64,000 nucleotides of DNA. It comes from Fen-1298 sp963833465. GTDB lineage: Bacteria > Bacteroidota > Ignavibacteria > UBA10030. The stretch covers positions 992,001 through 1,056,000 of the forward strand of contig CAWHXW010000004.1 of the NCBI GenBank assembly GCA_963833465.1, written 5' to 3'. The position numbers were made by a program, and so were the translations under genes. The first letter of the stretch is position 1. Every line of letters starts with the position of its first letter. Positions 8,924 to 18,108 of the stretch are shown piece by piece. A model generated the notes under the pieces. It did not search any database. It saw nothing but the letters and a program-made list of their open reading frames with translations, and was not told where the DNA came from.

Positions 8924-11900
8924 ATGAATGCCAGAAATCGTATTATCTGTATTGCCTGTGTTGCATTAATGTTTAACATTTTTGCGGACGCTCAGGATGT
9001 ATTCACATTTGTCGCTGGTAAAAAGGCACATGCTGCAATTACTGGGGACACACAGCATCAGTACGATTTTTGGATCAAACAGTCATCGTCTTCACAGGCG
9101 GTTACACTTCAAATCTTCGATGCAGGAATCGGAGGTATTGCCGATGTCGTTACTGGTCCTGCTGATACAAAAACCACGTTCCAGCTTTTCTTGTATGATT
9201 CCCTGAATGTTGGTCAACCGATTCAGATCCTTATTACAGGCAGCGAGCAAAAGTACATTAACCGATGGTGTGCCTTTGCCGCGTTAGACCCGGCAAGTGC
9301 ACCGAATGGGTGGATTCTCCGCGTAAGCGCCGACGATGGAGATGATGCTAACGCTTTCAAGTTAAACCTCGTCGATGATAACGGTATAAGTCAACTTGGA
9401 AAAAGTTGGATGATTTATTCATACGAGCTTCCACTCTGTCTCTTTGGGGTTACCGAGAATGAGGAAGTACAAATACGCCCTCATCCTGCATTTGCAGGAA
9501 AAAGAACAGAAATCCAATCTTTTGGAGAAGAACTTTCCGTTGTTTTCGTCCGCGATATTTTTGGACAGACATCCCGGTTACCGGTCAGCAAAGATTTTTT
9601 ACAACAAACGATTTCTAATATTCAAAATAATTGGGGAGTTTCAATAACTGGTTCATCTGCACGAATCAACAATATGGTCATAAAAAGTAAAACCGATTCT
9701 GCGGTGATATGGGAGTGGATGCCGAAGATTGTACTGAAGCCGAAAAAACCGGAAATAAGCGTGACTAAACAAACAGGAATTGATTGTAATTCAATACGAT
9801 TGTCTCTTTCGGAAGAAACACACCGCGAGTTGCCGGGAATATCTCCTATTTGGATAACAGGCGATGCACAATTTAACGGCGACTCAGCATTAGTCGAATT
9901 CCCAAAAGCCGGAACATATTCCGCTCAGGTTCTTATACCGTCGACCGGAGTTTACTATCCACAATACTGGCTTAATAATTTCACAGTATATATTAATGCT
10001 CCGCCGGTTGCCGTTATCACTGGTGCTGAGGAAATTGTATCTCCAGGTGACGTACTTTCTTTATCAGCAAAAGAATCTCATGGTTCGGAAGGAAATCCGC
10101 TGCGTGTACAATGGTTCATCAATAATGAATCACGCGGCAGCCAACCCGAGTTGAAATTCAGCAGCCTCATACCGGGCATGTACGAAGTAAGGTTGATTGT
10201 GAACGACGACGCATCTAATTCCGCATGTAATAATGCGACTGATATAAAAACAATTCGAGTAAATGCACAGCCGTATGCCGAAATCAGCGGACCACGAATC
10301 CACGGACGCAAGGCGGATACAAAATTTATTGTGAAGAATGATTTCGACAGCGATAATGATGAATTGCTTTTCACATGGAGCGGGACCGGCATTGTCGGAT
10401 CAAATAATGAAAGAAGTGTAATCGTGAATCATGACATTGCAGGATTATATAATATAACGCTTAAGATTGACGACCAAACTGGAACAATAAACTCCACATA
10501 TTCGACAACGATTGAATATCGTGTAAATGCCGACCCGGTACCAGCTTTTGATCTGCCGGAACAAGCAGCTCCAGACGATGAAATTATTTTAAGCGCTATC
10601 AATACAATGGATCCGGATAGTAAAAACCTTTCATTCCACTGGTCAATAAGCGACGGCTCCGAACTCAATAGCAAGGAAGCTACGCTTTCATTCGACGCTC
10701 CCGGCGATTATGATGTAACTCTAACTGTTGATGACGGCGAAGGTGTAGAAAATTCAATCCAATCGTATAAAAGATCTATTCATATTAATGCGCCGCCAGT
10801 TCCATTGATCACTGCAGCCGATCACTCAACATCTGCACAACAAATTATTTCAGCAGAGGAATCTTACGATGATGATCAGGATGTTTTAAAATACTCGTGG
10901 GATTTCGGCGATGGAAGCACAGGAAACGGTAAATCAGTAAAACACATGTTCCAGAAGAGCGGCCGTTACACCATTACGCTCACTGTCGATGACGGGCAGA
11001 AACAAACGAACAGTGTTCAATCTACAACCCATTTGTTAGTAATCAACAAATATCCGGTAGCGCGATTTTCCATACCTGCAAAATGGGAACCCCAGAAACC
11101 GCTCATAGTTGATGGAACAAAAAGTTACGATCCCGACGGAGAAGTCACCAATTACTCGTGGATCATCAATGGAAAAGAAGCTGCAAACGATTCGATTAGT
11201 TCTATAACTTTCTCAGAGCCGGGCGATTATGCTGTTGCACTGAAAGTGACGGACAACTCAGGGTTTGAAGACGCTATAGGAATCCAGACTGCCGCAATTC
11301 ACATCAACTATCCGCCAATTATCAAATGGAAAACAACACCAGCGATTGCAGAACCAAACGAACCAATTACTTTCGATGCAAAGGGTACTTACGACCCTGA
11401 CGGCAAAATCAAAAAAATAACTTGGCGATTCTCAGACGGTCCAGAATTAACTGGAATGAAAGTTACTAAAGCGTTTAAAAATTCCGGTAATATGACTGTA
11501 AGAGTTACTGCAGACGATGGAGCAGGGTTCTCCAACTCGATTCAATCAAAAGATTTCAATCTGCTTGTCAACAACCAGCCGATTATTGTAACAAAGACAT
11601 TCATCCGCAGCAACTCGCAAACGGTTCTGTTGGATGCCAGCCAGAGTTATGATATAGATGGACAGGCATTGAAATTTGATTGGCTGCTTTCTGACGGCAC
11701 ACATCGTCACGATGCTTCATTCTACTGGGAAGCGCCTAAAGGCGGCGTACATTTTATCACACTGACAGTGGATGATGGGCAGGGTAAAAAGAACAGCATC
11801 GCACGTGAATCGATTCGATTGCTTGTGAATCGCCCTCCGGTTGCTATGGTTGATTCTATTATTTATTCATGTACCGGTATGACCATATTGCTAAATGGCT

Positions 11901-13624
11901 CGCGTTCTTATGATCCTGACGGCGACCCAATTACTATGCAGTGGGAATTTGGCGACGGAACTTTTTCAACTGAAACAAATCCGGCGCATGTCTTTACCAA
12001 ACCTGGTTTCTATTTAGTAAAATTGATTTTGAGCGACGGCTTTGCCGATCAGCCGACCACTGCAACAATTCCGGTGATTATTGAAGGTTCGCCGCAGGCA
12101 TTCCAAAGTTTCAGCGACACAATGATATGTGTAAATGCACCGTTAACATTCGATGGAACTCGCAGTACTGATCCAAATGGACCGCTCGGTTCATATACAT
12201 GGGATTTCGGAGACGGATTAAATGCACTCGGCAGCATTGTCACACATGCATATTCAAAGCCCGGAACATATTACGTTACATTGACCGTTATCGGCAACGG
12301 CAGTGGACGATGTAGTAAAGTAAACCAGGCGACTTCAACAATTCATGTAGTAGAAGGGCCGACCGCGGAATTCTCACTGCCGGAAGCTGTAAGCATCGGG
12401 GAAGAAGTAAATGTTGATGCTTCGCCTTCGCACGCAAACGGCAAGATTTTTTCAACTTCATGGGAAGCTCGTTTCGAAAACACTGTGCTCACAAGGGAAG
12501 GCACACAGGCACAGTTCAAATTCAATAAACCCGGACTGTACGCCGTTAAGTTGACTATCGCAATTGAAACTTCTACTAATTGTAATTCATCGTCGACAGT
12601 AAAAAATATACGTGTAAATGCGCCGCCGGTATTGGTATGGAATGTACCGAAAGATATTGCACTTGGCGACCAGTTAATGATGGACGGCTCAAAATCATAT
12701 GATCCTGACGGAATTATAACAGAATTCTACTGGACGCTCGATGGAGAAAAAATCGGCAATACGCCCATCGTTTCTCTTCCAATTACTGCAGCTGGGAATC
12801 ACACAATAGGTTTAAGTATTACGGATAATTCCGGAACATCATCGCGTTCGGTGTCGCAGACAATGACCGTCCGTGTAAATTCAAAACCTGATCCCGTATT
12901 TACTATTCCCGATCCAATCTATGAATCCGAATTGACAAAGCTCGAGCCCGGGCGTTTGGTTGATTCCGACAATGACACACTTAGCTTCATTTGGAAAATA
13001 GATGGAGCAGAGTATAAATACAATTCAATTGTGTTTGCCTCGGGCAAACATACAGTCACATTAATTGCGAATGACGGACGCGGATTAAAAAACTCAATTG
13101 ATTCCATACAGAAAGACATCTCTGTTATATCTAAACCCGATTTGAAATCTATCGATTTTCCAAAAGACTGGCTTATGGGCGGTGAAATGAATATCAATGA
13201 AATCACAAATATTCCAAATGTCGGTTTCATCATTAACCTGATAAAAGACACTGTATGGCTTGCCCAAACATCTGGCGACCAGACTGTTGCAATCGGTTGG
13301 GCACCACGCGATCATTTAATTGCACAGGATAATTTCCAAATTCATGTTTGGCCGCTTCCCGTGTTTGTAAATCCACCAGAGGAGAAAGCGATTCCATGGA
13401 ATCCATCAAATCCATCCATTGTATTAACTGCGCCTGATTTAAACCGCCCTGAGATGCGGAAAGTGAGTTACGAATGGAGAAAGGGACAAGAACTGATTGG
13501 ACACGGCAAAGTTATTTCAGCACCTTTGGACAAGGGGAAAAATATTTTTACAATCAGGGCGATAGATCAGAATATGGTAGGTGCGCGGCCTGTTGAAATA
13601 CAAATTGTTGTGAACTGTGAATAA
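8924..13624 (+). CDS. Large secreted protein with 12 tandem PKD domains
   Basis: The 1566-residue product opens with a signal peptide (cleavage near ADA-QD, residue 24). Residues ~25-350 are a unique N-terminal region. From about 357 to 1400 there are 12 tandem PKD modules of 85-90 residues, beginning near 357, 445, 533, 621, 707, 794, 882, 967, 1052, 1143, 1230 and 1318. Most junctions read (V/I)N-x-x-P, and modules carry YDPDG, W-x-FGDG and LTVDDG-type motifs. The last ~165 residues are a different beta domain. PKD arrays usually act in adhesion or protein-protein contact at the surface. No LPXTG, C-terminal sorting domain or membrane anchor is obvious. It follows the FecR-domain gene by 33 bases and is likely in the same transcript. 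Confidence 0.9.
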   Translation: MNARNRIICIACVALMFNIFADAQDVFTFVAGKKAHAAITGDTQHQYDFWIKQSSSSQAVTLQIFDAGIGGIADVVTGPADTKTTFQLFLYDSLNVGQPIQILITGSEQKYINRWCAFAALDPASAPNGWILRVSADDGDDANAFKLNLVDDNGISQLGKSWMIYSYELPLCLFGVTENEEVQIRPHPAFAGKRTEIQSFGEELSVVFVRDIFGQTSRLPVSKDFLQQTISNIQNNWGVSITGSSARINNMVIKSKTDSAVIWEWMPKIVLKPKKPEISVTKQTGIDCNSIRLSLSEETHRELPGISPIWITGDAQFNGDSALVEFPKAGTYSAQVLIPSTGVYYPQYWLNNFTVYINAPPVAVITGAEEIVSPGDVLSLSAKESHGSEGNPLRVQWFINNESRGSQPELKFSSLIPGMYEVRLIVNDDASNSACNNATDIKTIRVNAQPYAEISGPRIHGRKADTKFIVKNDFDSDNDELLFTWSGTGIVGSNNERSVIVNHDIAGLYNITLKIDDQTGTINSTYSTTIEYRVNADPVPAFDLPEQAAPDDEIILSAINTMDPDSKNLSFHWSISDGSELNSKEATLSFDAPGDYDVTLTVDDGEGVENSIQSYKRSIHINAPPVPLITAADHSTSAQQIISAEESYDDDQDVLKYSWDFGDGSTGNGKSVKHMFQKSGRYTITLTVDDGQKQTNSVQSTTHLLVINKYPVARFSIPAKWEPQKPLIVDGTKSYDPDGEVTNYSWIINGKEAANDSISSITFSEPGDYAVALKVTDNSGFEDAIGIQTAAIHINYPPIIKWKTTPAIAEPNEPITFDAKGTYDPDGKIKKITWRFSDGPELTGMKVTKAFKNSGNMTVRVTADDGAGFSNSIQSKDFNLLVNNQPIIVTKTFIRSNSQTVLLDASQSYDIDGQALKFDWLLSDGTHRHDASFYWEAPKGGVHFITLTVDDGQGKKNSIARESIRLLVNRPPVAMVDSIIYSCTGMTILLNGSRSYDPDGDPITMQWEFGDGTFSTETNPAHVFTKPGFYLVKLILSDGFADQPTTATIPVIIEGSPQAFQSFSDTMICVNAPLTFDGTRSTDPNGPLGSYTWDFGDGLNALGSIVTHAYSKPGTYYVTLTVIGNGSGRCSKVNQATSTIHVVEGPTAEFSLPEAVSIGEEVNVDASPSHANGKIFSTSWEARFENTVLTREGTQAQFKFNKPGLYAVKLTIAIETSTNCNSSSTVKNIRVNAPPVLVWNVPKDIALGDQLMMDGSKSYDPDGIITEFYWTLDGEKIGNTPIVSLPITAAGNHTIGLSITDNSGTSSRSVSQTMTVRVNSKPDPVFTIPDPIYESELTKLEPGRLVDSDNDTLSFIWKIDGAEYKYNSIVFASGKHTVTLIANDGRGLKNSIDSIQKDISVISKPDLKSIDFPKDWLMGGEMNINEITNIPNVGFIINLIKDTVWLAQTSGDQTVAIGWAPRDHLIAQDNFQIHVWPLPVFVNPPEEKAIPWNPSNPSIVLTAPDLNRPEMRKVSYEWRKGQELIGHGKVISAPLDKGKNIFTIRAIDQNMVGARPVEIQIVVNCE

Positions 13625-13634
13625 TAACATTAAC

Positions 13635-13668
13635 AACATTGTCAAGGAATTGGAACCTTGACAATGTT
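13635..13668. terminator. Bidirectional terminator hairpin
   Basis: A perfect 13-bp inverted repeat (AACATTGTCAAGG / CCTTGACAATGTT) with an 8-base loop lies between the convergent PKD-protein gene and DUF192 gene. It begins 11 bases after the PKD stop codon. The trailing sequence is only modestly U-rich, more so on the minus strand. Confidence 0.7.
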
Positions 13669-13674
13669 GAGGGT

Positions 13675-14223
13675 TCAATTCTTCTTCCAGCTAATCCTGT
13701 CTCCCTCTTTAATTCCAAACTTATCGGTAAAACCGGCATTCACTTCAAGCACTAAAAGAGTCGGTGCAGTGGCTGAATAAGTTTGTTCCGAGAACGGTGT
13801 CGTGTTTTTGCAAATTGTTACAACCTCTCCAATTTTATTTATGAAAATCATATCGAGCGGAATAATTGTATTCTTCATCCAGAATGAAGCCATAAATTCC
13901 TCTTCGAAAATAAACAGCATTCCCTGATGTTCATCCATCACCGGTCGCCCCATCAATCCGATTTCTCGTTTGTTATCGTCATCGGCAAATTCAATATCTA
14001 TTGAAATAATTGGTTTCCCATCTTTTTTTGTGAATGTCAGTTCACCTTGCTTTGTGAACATTGAAGCGGCATTTATTGACGCTGCATCATTAGCTGTTTT
14101 TTTAGGCATAAAAATCAATATAAGTGCGGCAATGATAATTGCAAAAAAAATTCCGATACGTATTTTTTTTCGTGCATGTTTTTTATTTATAGATTGATTA
14201 ACCGGATTTGTTTGTTTTTTCAT
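13675..14223 (-). CDS. DUF192 family protein, N-terminally membrane anchored
   Basis: The protein has 182 residues. An N-terminal membrane helix at about 20-40 follows a basic stretch, and a DUF192 domain covers about 70-180. Family hallmarks seen are the MGRP segment, FWMKNT-PLDMIFI, and the closing GI-EGDRI motif. DUF192 proteins are small periplasmic beta-barrel-like proteins of uncertain role; some are predicted to bind a ligand. The gene is convergent with the PKD-protein gene, separated by a terminator hairpin, and lies 45 bases downstream of the M49-like peptidase gene on the same strand. Confidence 0.85.
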   Translation of the reverse strand: MKKQTNPVNQSINKKHARKKIRIGIFFAIIIAALILIFMPKKTANDAASINAASMFTKQGELTFTKKDGKPIISIDIEFADDDNKREIGLMGRPVMDEHQGMLFIFEEEFMASFWMKNTIIPLDMIFINKIGEVVTICKNTTPFSEQTYSATAPTLLVLEVNAGFTDKFGIKEGDRISWKKN

Positions 14224-14268
14224 AAACTACGATTCCTTAATTCTCTATTTCCAATTCAAAATCTAAAA

Positions 14269-15966
14269 CTATCTAATTCTTCCATCTGCTTTCTTCACAA
14301 GTGTAAAGTGAGGTTCAATATCTATTGGAATAGATCCGAGTTTATCAAGTCCTTTTTGCATTGCCGGATGAATAATTGCATATTTCTCAATCAATGTTTT
14401 TGCTTTGATGTACGATCCCTCAGCTTCAATCGTAAGAATTTCGCCTGTTAATTTTTTTACTGCATTTTTTATTTTCAAATTATTGATTTCGAAGGTTCCT
14501 TCCGCTTCGTCATTTTTAACGGCGCCTTCATCTGCCAGAAAATTGAATTGTATTGCAATACCTTTGCCATGCGCTTCGTTAATACCGAACCGTACCGAAC
14601 GAAACATGCTTGCAAGATAAGTTGTATACATTTCTTCTTCCATCTTCTTATCAAGAAGTCCTTTGTCAATGAGAAACTGGAGAGCGAAAAGTCCGGTAAC
14701 ATCTGCTTTCGCTTCTTCAATTGCGGAATACAGTTCTTTTAATTCCTGCCGGACATTCGTTTCTTTTCCGTTCACAATAATATTATGAGGCCCTAAACCG
14801 TGCATTAACTCGTGAGCAAGTATATGTGTGAAGAACGCATCAAACGATAAATATTTTTGCTGTGATTGAGTAAGAACAATTTTTGAAATCGGTACAAGCA
14901 CTTTGTCGAATTTTGCCTCTTGCATATTTTTCAGCATCACTTTTTTTGAACCCTTTTCATGCACAACTTTGTCATCATTCGGAAGATTAAATGCGGCTGT
15001 CTGCACTCCCCGGTTGCCTTCTCCTGCTGCATACACAACATCCACTACACGAATAGGTGACATAGCGCCTAATTTCGGATTTCGATACTTCGGGTCGATA
15101 GGAAGATTATTCTCGATATCCTGCAGATAATTGCTGAACTTTTTTAGTTTTGCCGATTCGGTTTCATCCCGCAAAGTTACAAAAACTTCAAATGCCGCTT
15201 TATAATTGAACAACTCATCCATGTATGTTTCGTACGGACCAATGGTCAATTCAATCGGCGAGTCGAGTTCCATCCATGCAACATCGCTGGCATAATAATC
15301 ATTGCTGATAAATGCATCCGCACGCAAAATGAGGAAATTTTTTAAAGTTGCGTTCTCGGTCGATTGGGCGGCATCCTTCAAAAGCTTTGCTGCCGGCTCT
15401 AACCATTTGCAATATTCTTTGCTATATGGAATTGTCTGCATTTTTCCATTTTCCGTACGTTTTATAACATAGAAAAAACCTGTCGCTTTTTCTCGTTCTT
15501 TTACATTTAATCCGTCAACCCATTTTAAAAATTCCTCCTTAGCCATATTTTCCGGATAATAGTTCGCACCGGCAGGTTTTTCTTGTGGCGCACCATCTAT
15601 GAACAACTCGTTGTTATCTAAAAGTGACCATGGCCCCATATTTATTCTAAAGTAATGGAGCAATTTTCGTCCAATCGCTGTCGAATCCATCTCCAACTTC
15701 TTCAATATTTTTTTATTTCCGCTCCAAACTTGATGTAAAAAGATCGGATCCATCAATTGAGCTGCTTCAATTATTTTATTTATAGTTTTAGAATCGCCGG
15801 AAGAAAGTTTAGAGATATCGGCGGAAATTTCAGTTGAAGCAAAGCGCGCGATTTTCTGTTCGAGAGTCATTTCAGTTTTTGCCTTAATTGATTCCTGTGC
15901 CTCGCTCGTAATAAACAAACCCGCCAGAAATATATTTAGTGTGAAAAATAAGATTGGATTTTTCAT
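14269..15966 (-). CDS. M49-like zinc metallopeptidase (dipeptidyl peptidase III relative), secreted
   Basis: This 565-residue protein has a signal peptide ending near SEA-QE (about residue 23). The zinc site reads HELMHGLGPH, with His385, Glu386 and His389, followed by EEAKAD at 417-422 supplying the third ligand. True dipeptidyl peptidase III has a six-residue HEXXGH motif; here the spacing is the ordinary HEXXH. The HEXXH-GLGPH plus EEAKAD combination matches the DPP III-like family that also includes the domain fused to plant Nudix hydrolases. The likely role is peptide hydrolysis in the periplasm. Substrate is unknown. Confidence 0.8.
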   Translation of the reverse strand: MKNPILFFTLNIFLAGLFITSEAQESIKAKTEMTLEQKIARFASTEISADISKLSSGDSKTINKIIEAAQLMDPIFLHQVWSGNKKILKKLEMDSTAIGRKLLHYFRINMGPWSLLDNNELFIDGAPQEKPAGANYYPENMAKEEFLKWVDGLNVKEREKATGFFYVIKRTENGKMQTIPYSKEYCKWLEPAAKLLKDAAQSTENATLKNFLILRADAFISNDYYASDVAWMELDSPIELTIGPYETYMDELFNYKAAFEVFVTLRDETESAKLKKFSNYLQDIENNLPIDPKYRNPKLGAMSPIRVVDVVYAAGEGNRGVQTAAFNLPNDDKVVHEKGSKKVMLKNMQEAKFDKVLVPISKIVLTQSQQKYLSFDAFFTHILAHELMHGLGPHNIIVNGKETNVRQELKELYSAIEEAKADVTGLFALQFLIDKGLLDKKMEEEMYTTYLASMFRSVRFGINEAHGKGIAIQFNFLADEGAVKNDEAEGTFEINNLKIKNAVKKLTGEILTIEAEGSYIKAKTLIEKYAIIHPAMQKGLDKLGSIPIDIEPHFTLVKKADGRIR

Positions 15967-16148
15967 AATTATTTTTCATGGGATCGTTAATTCGTGATCT
16001 TAACTATGAATAACAATTTCAGGAACAGAGATGCGAAAAGCAAGCAAAGAAATATCAATGCGAATATTTTACTGTGATAAAAAAACAGTAATTTTAATAA
16101 AGGACTTTAAATAAAAAATGTTTAGAGTTCAATATCTAAGCATTATTT

Positions 16149-17093
16149 TTATTTTGGCGATACTTTATCGCGGATGAATAGTCGTTTCAGTTTTTTCTTA
16201 AAGCCCCCGCGATTTTCTTCCATAGATGCCATAAGAGTACGCCAGTCATTGCCTTTTTCCGGATGCGCAGACGGCGAAGAAGTCGGCTTTTTTGCAAACA
16301 CAGGTTTCGTGACCGAGCTTGATTGCCGATACCCGTTATCATCTCGATGCTTATGCAGATTTATTTCACTTTGTGATTTACGGAAGACCTCTCCATGTCT
16401 TTGTTCACTATGTGGACGCTTTGTGAACTCAGAGTGTCGCTTCTCGCCATGCGGATGCGAAGTGGATTCTGTAACGCGGTGTTCGCGGTATGGTTTAACA
16501 GAAGATTCTGAGCGTCTGCGTTCTCGATGGTCATCTCTTCTGCCATGTCCGCCTTCATGACGTTCCCGCGAGAATTTCTCTTCGCTATGTTTTCCAGAAA
16601 TTGCCGGCTTTTTTGCATAATCAAATCCGGGATACTTCTTTAACTCAAAACGTTTGTCCGTATAACGTTCGATGCTCTTCAAATATTTTAGTTCCTGATT
16701 CGATACAAATGTAATTGCATCACCGGTCGCGGAAGCACGTCCAGTACGGCCGATGCGATGGATATAATCTTCCGCAAATGTCGGTGTGTCAAAATTCACA
16801 ACATGCGATATTCCTTCTACATCGATGCCTCGTGCTGCAATGTCGGTTGCAACCATAACTTTGTATTGCCCCTGTTTAAATCCTGCAAGCGCTCTCTGCC
16901 TTTGAGCTTGCGTCCGATTGGAATGTATAGCAACTGCTTTAATGCCATTCCGGTCAAGTTTATGACAAATTTTATCTGCTCCATGTTTTGTCCGTGAGAA
17001 AACCAAAATGCTGTCCATTTCTTCTGTCTTCAGAATATGGAAAAGCAAATCCATTTTTAATTCTTGTGATGATGAATAAAAATGTTGTTTCAC
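16149..17093 (-). CDS. rhlE: DEAD-box RNA helicase RhlE, C-terminal part (after a frameshift)
   Basis: This open frame (314 residues from a GTG at 17093) encodes the second RecA-like helicase domain: SILVFSRTKHGADK, VMVATDIAARGID (motif V) and HRIGRTGRA (motif VI). It is followed by a ~130-residue tail rich in Arg, His, Lys and Ser, typical of RhlE-type RNA-binding tails. It is not an independent gene. The upstream frame at 17090-17746 ends four bases into it, and the sequence just before the stop reads in this frame as APVETVKQHF, exactly what the intact helicase should have. One extra base after CAGCG would join the two parts into a ~532-residue protein. Confidence 0.85.
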   Translation of the reverse strand: MKQHFYSSSQELKMDLLFHILKTEEMDSILVFSRTKHGADKICHKLDRNGIKAVAIHSNRTQAQRQRALAGFKQGQYKVMVATDIAARGIDVEGISHVVNFDTPTFAEDYIHRIGRTGRASATGDAITFVSNQELKYLKSIERYTDKRFELKKYPGFDYAKKPAISGKHSEEKFSRERHEGGHGRRDDHRERRRSESSVKPYREHRVTESTSHPHGEKRHSEFTKRPHSEQRHGEVFRKSQSEINLHKHRDDNGYRQSSSVTKPVFAKKPTSSPSAHPEKGNDWRTLMASMEENRGGFKKKLKRLFIRDKVSPK

Positions 17094-17746
17094 GGTTTCA
17101 ACCGGCGCCGCTGGATTCCAATTTCGATGAATTCAGGTTTATTTTGAATAGAAGCGACGAGATCTCGTACTTCTTTCGACATCGTTGCAGAAAATAACAG
17201 CGTCTGCCGTTTCGCAGGAATTTTTGAAATTATCTTGCGAACATCATCAATGAATCCCATATCGAACATTCGATCTGCTTCGTCGAGCACTAAAATTTCG
17301 ACATGCGATAAATTTACCGTTTGCCGGTTAATGTGATCAAGCAAGCGCCCTGGTGTGGCAACAACAATATCCACTCCGCGTCGAAGTCGCCTAATTTGGT
17401 TTTCCATATTAACACCGCCGAAAATTGCTATACTTTGTAACCCGGCAAAACGGCCGTAACCAGAAATAAATTCTTCTCCTTGCTGGGCGAGTTCGCGTGT
17501 CGGTGTAAGAACCAAGCCGCGAGTTAAATGTCCCTTGATTTTAGATTTTTCTTTTATGAAATGATTAAGCATCGGCAGAGCAAACGCCGCAGTTTTTCCT
17601 GTGCCTGTTTGTGCACAGCCGATAATGTCGCGGCCTCCTACTGCCAATGGAATGGCGCGTTCTTGAATTGCGGTTGGTGCGGTATAACCTGTTGCGAGAA
17701 TGCCTTGCACGAGTTCATCGGCAAGGCCAAGTTTTGAAAATGGCAT
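17090..17746 (-). CDS. rhlE: DEAD-box RNA helicase RhlE, N-terminal part (frame broken)
   Basis: The frame encodes 218 residues of the first RecA-like domain: Q motif (FSKLGL...YTAPTAIQ), Walker A AQTGTGKT, PTRELAQQ, DEAD written DEADRMFD, and SAT motif LLFSATMS. It then runs out of frame into Arg-Arg-Leu-Lys-Pro-stop. The continuation is in the overlapping frame ending at 16149. The break lies near 17100-17108 in CAGCGGCGCCGG. A -1 shift at CGG, re-reading the last G, would restore the protein, as would one inserted base. RhlE helicases unwind structured RNA in ribosome assembly and mRNA turnover. The lesion may be an assembly error, a mutation or, less likely, programmed frameshifting. Confidence 0.88.
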   Translation of the reverse strand: MPFSKLGLADELVQGILATGYTAPTAIQERAIPLAVGGRDIIGCAQTGTGKTAAFALPMLNHFIKEKSKIKGHLTRGLVLTPTRELAQQGEEFISGYGRFAGLQSIAIFGGVNMENQIRRLRRGVDIVVATPGRLLDHINRQTVNLSHVEILVLDEADRMFDMGFIDDVRKIISKIPAKRQTLLFSATMSKEVRDLVASIQNKPEFIEIGIQRRRLKP

Positions 17747-18108
17747 GAATAAATCCTTACTTTAAAAATGAAGAAACACGCTACAAAAGATGCGAACCAG
17801 CAGAAGTTCAATTACGTTCGGAGAGATTACATCGGAAAGCCGTTACTAGCGGATGCCGAAATTATCCGTGCAATACCTTATTGCTATTTATCATCGGAGA
17901 GCGAGTCTCAAATGTCCGCTCCCGATGCTCTACAATGTTTATGCACGGATGCGGTCAGCCGCTATCTGCGGCTAAAATAAGATACGGATTTTTATTGCGA
18001 GTTCCTATGGAAATATGAATCTCGAATTTATTTATAAAATCCGATCATCACCAGTTTGTTTTTCATAAATGTTTCCTTTCCGTACCCTGGGCACGTAGAT
18101 ATTGGAGG
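17747..18108 (-). other. Non-coding stretch upstream of rhlE with stable hairpins
   Basis: These 362 bases hold no convincing gene. They lie between rhlE and the haem lipoprotein gene, both minus strand, so they include the rhlE leader. Two GC-rich inverted repeats stand out: 17892-17927 (11 pairs with one bulged base) and 17957-17973 (AGCCGC / GCGGCT). A structured leader would be consistent with post-transcriptional control of an RNA helicase; this is inference. Confidence 0.4.
17892..17927 (-). promoter_or_regulatory. Bulged hairpin in the putative rhlE 5' leader
   Basis: On the minus strand, CATCGG-GAGCG pairs with CGCTC-(T)-CCGATG around a 13-base loop. It ends about 145 bases before the rhlE ATG, and a second hairpin (17957-17973) is further upstream. 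Whether it is transcribed is not known. Confidence 0.3.

Noticed and set aside
17768..17980. A 70-residue plus-strand ORF upstream of rhlE
   Set aside because: No family resemblance, no ribosome binding site, and it covers GC-rich hairpins that better suit a leader of the opposite strand.
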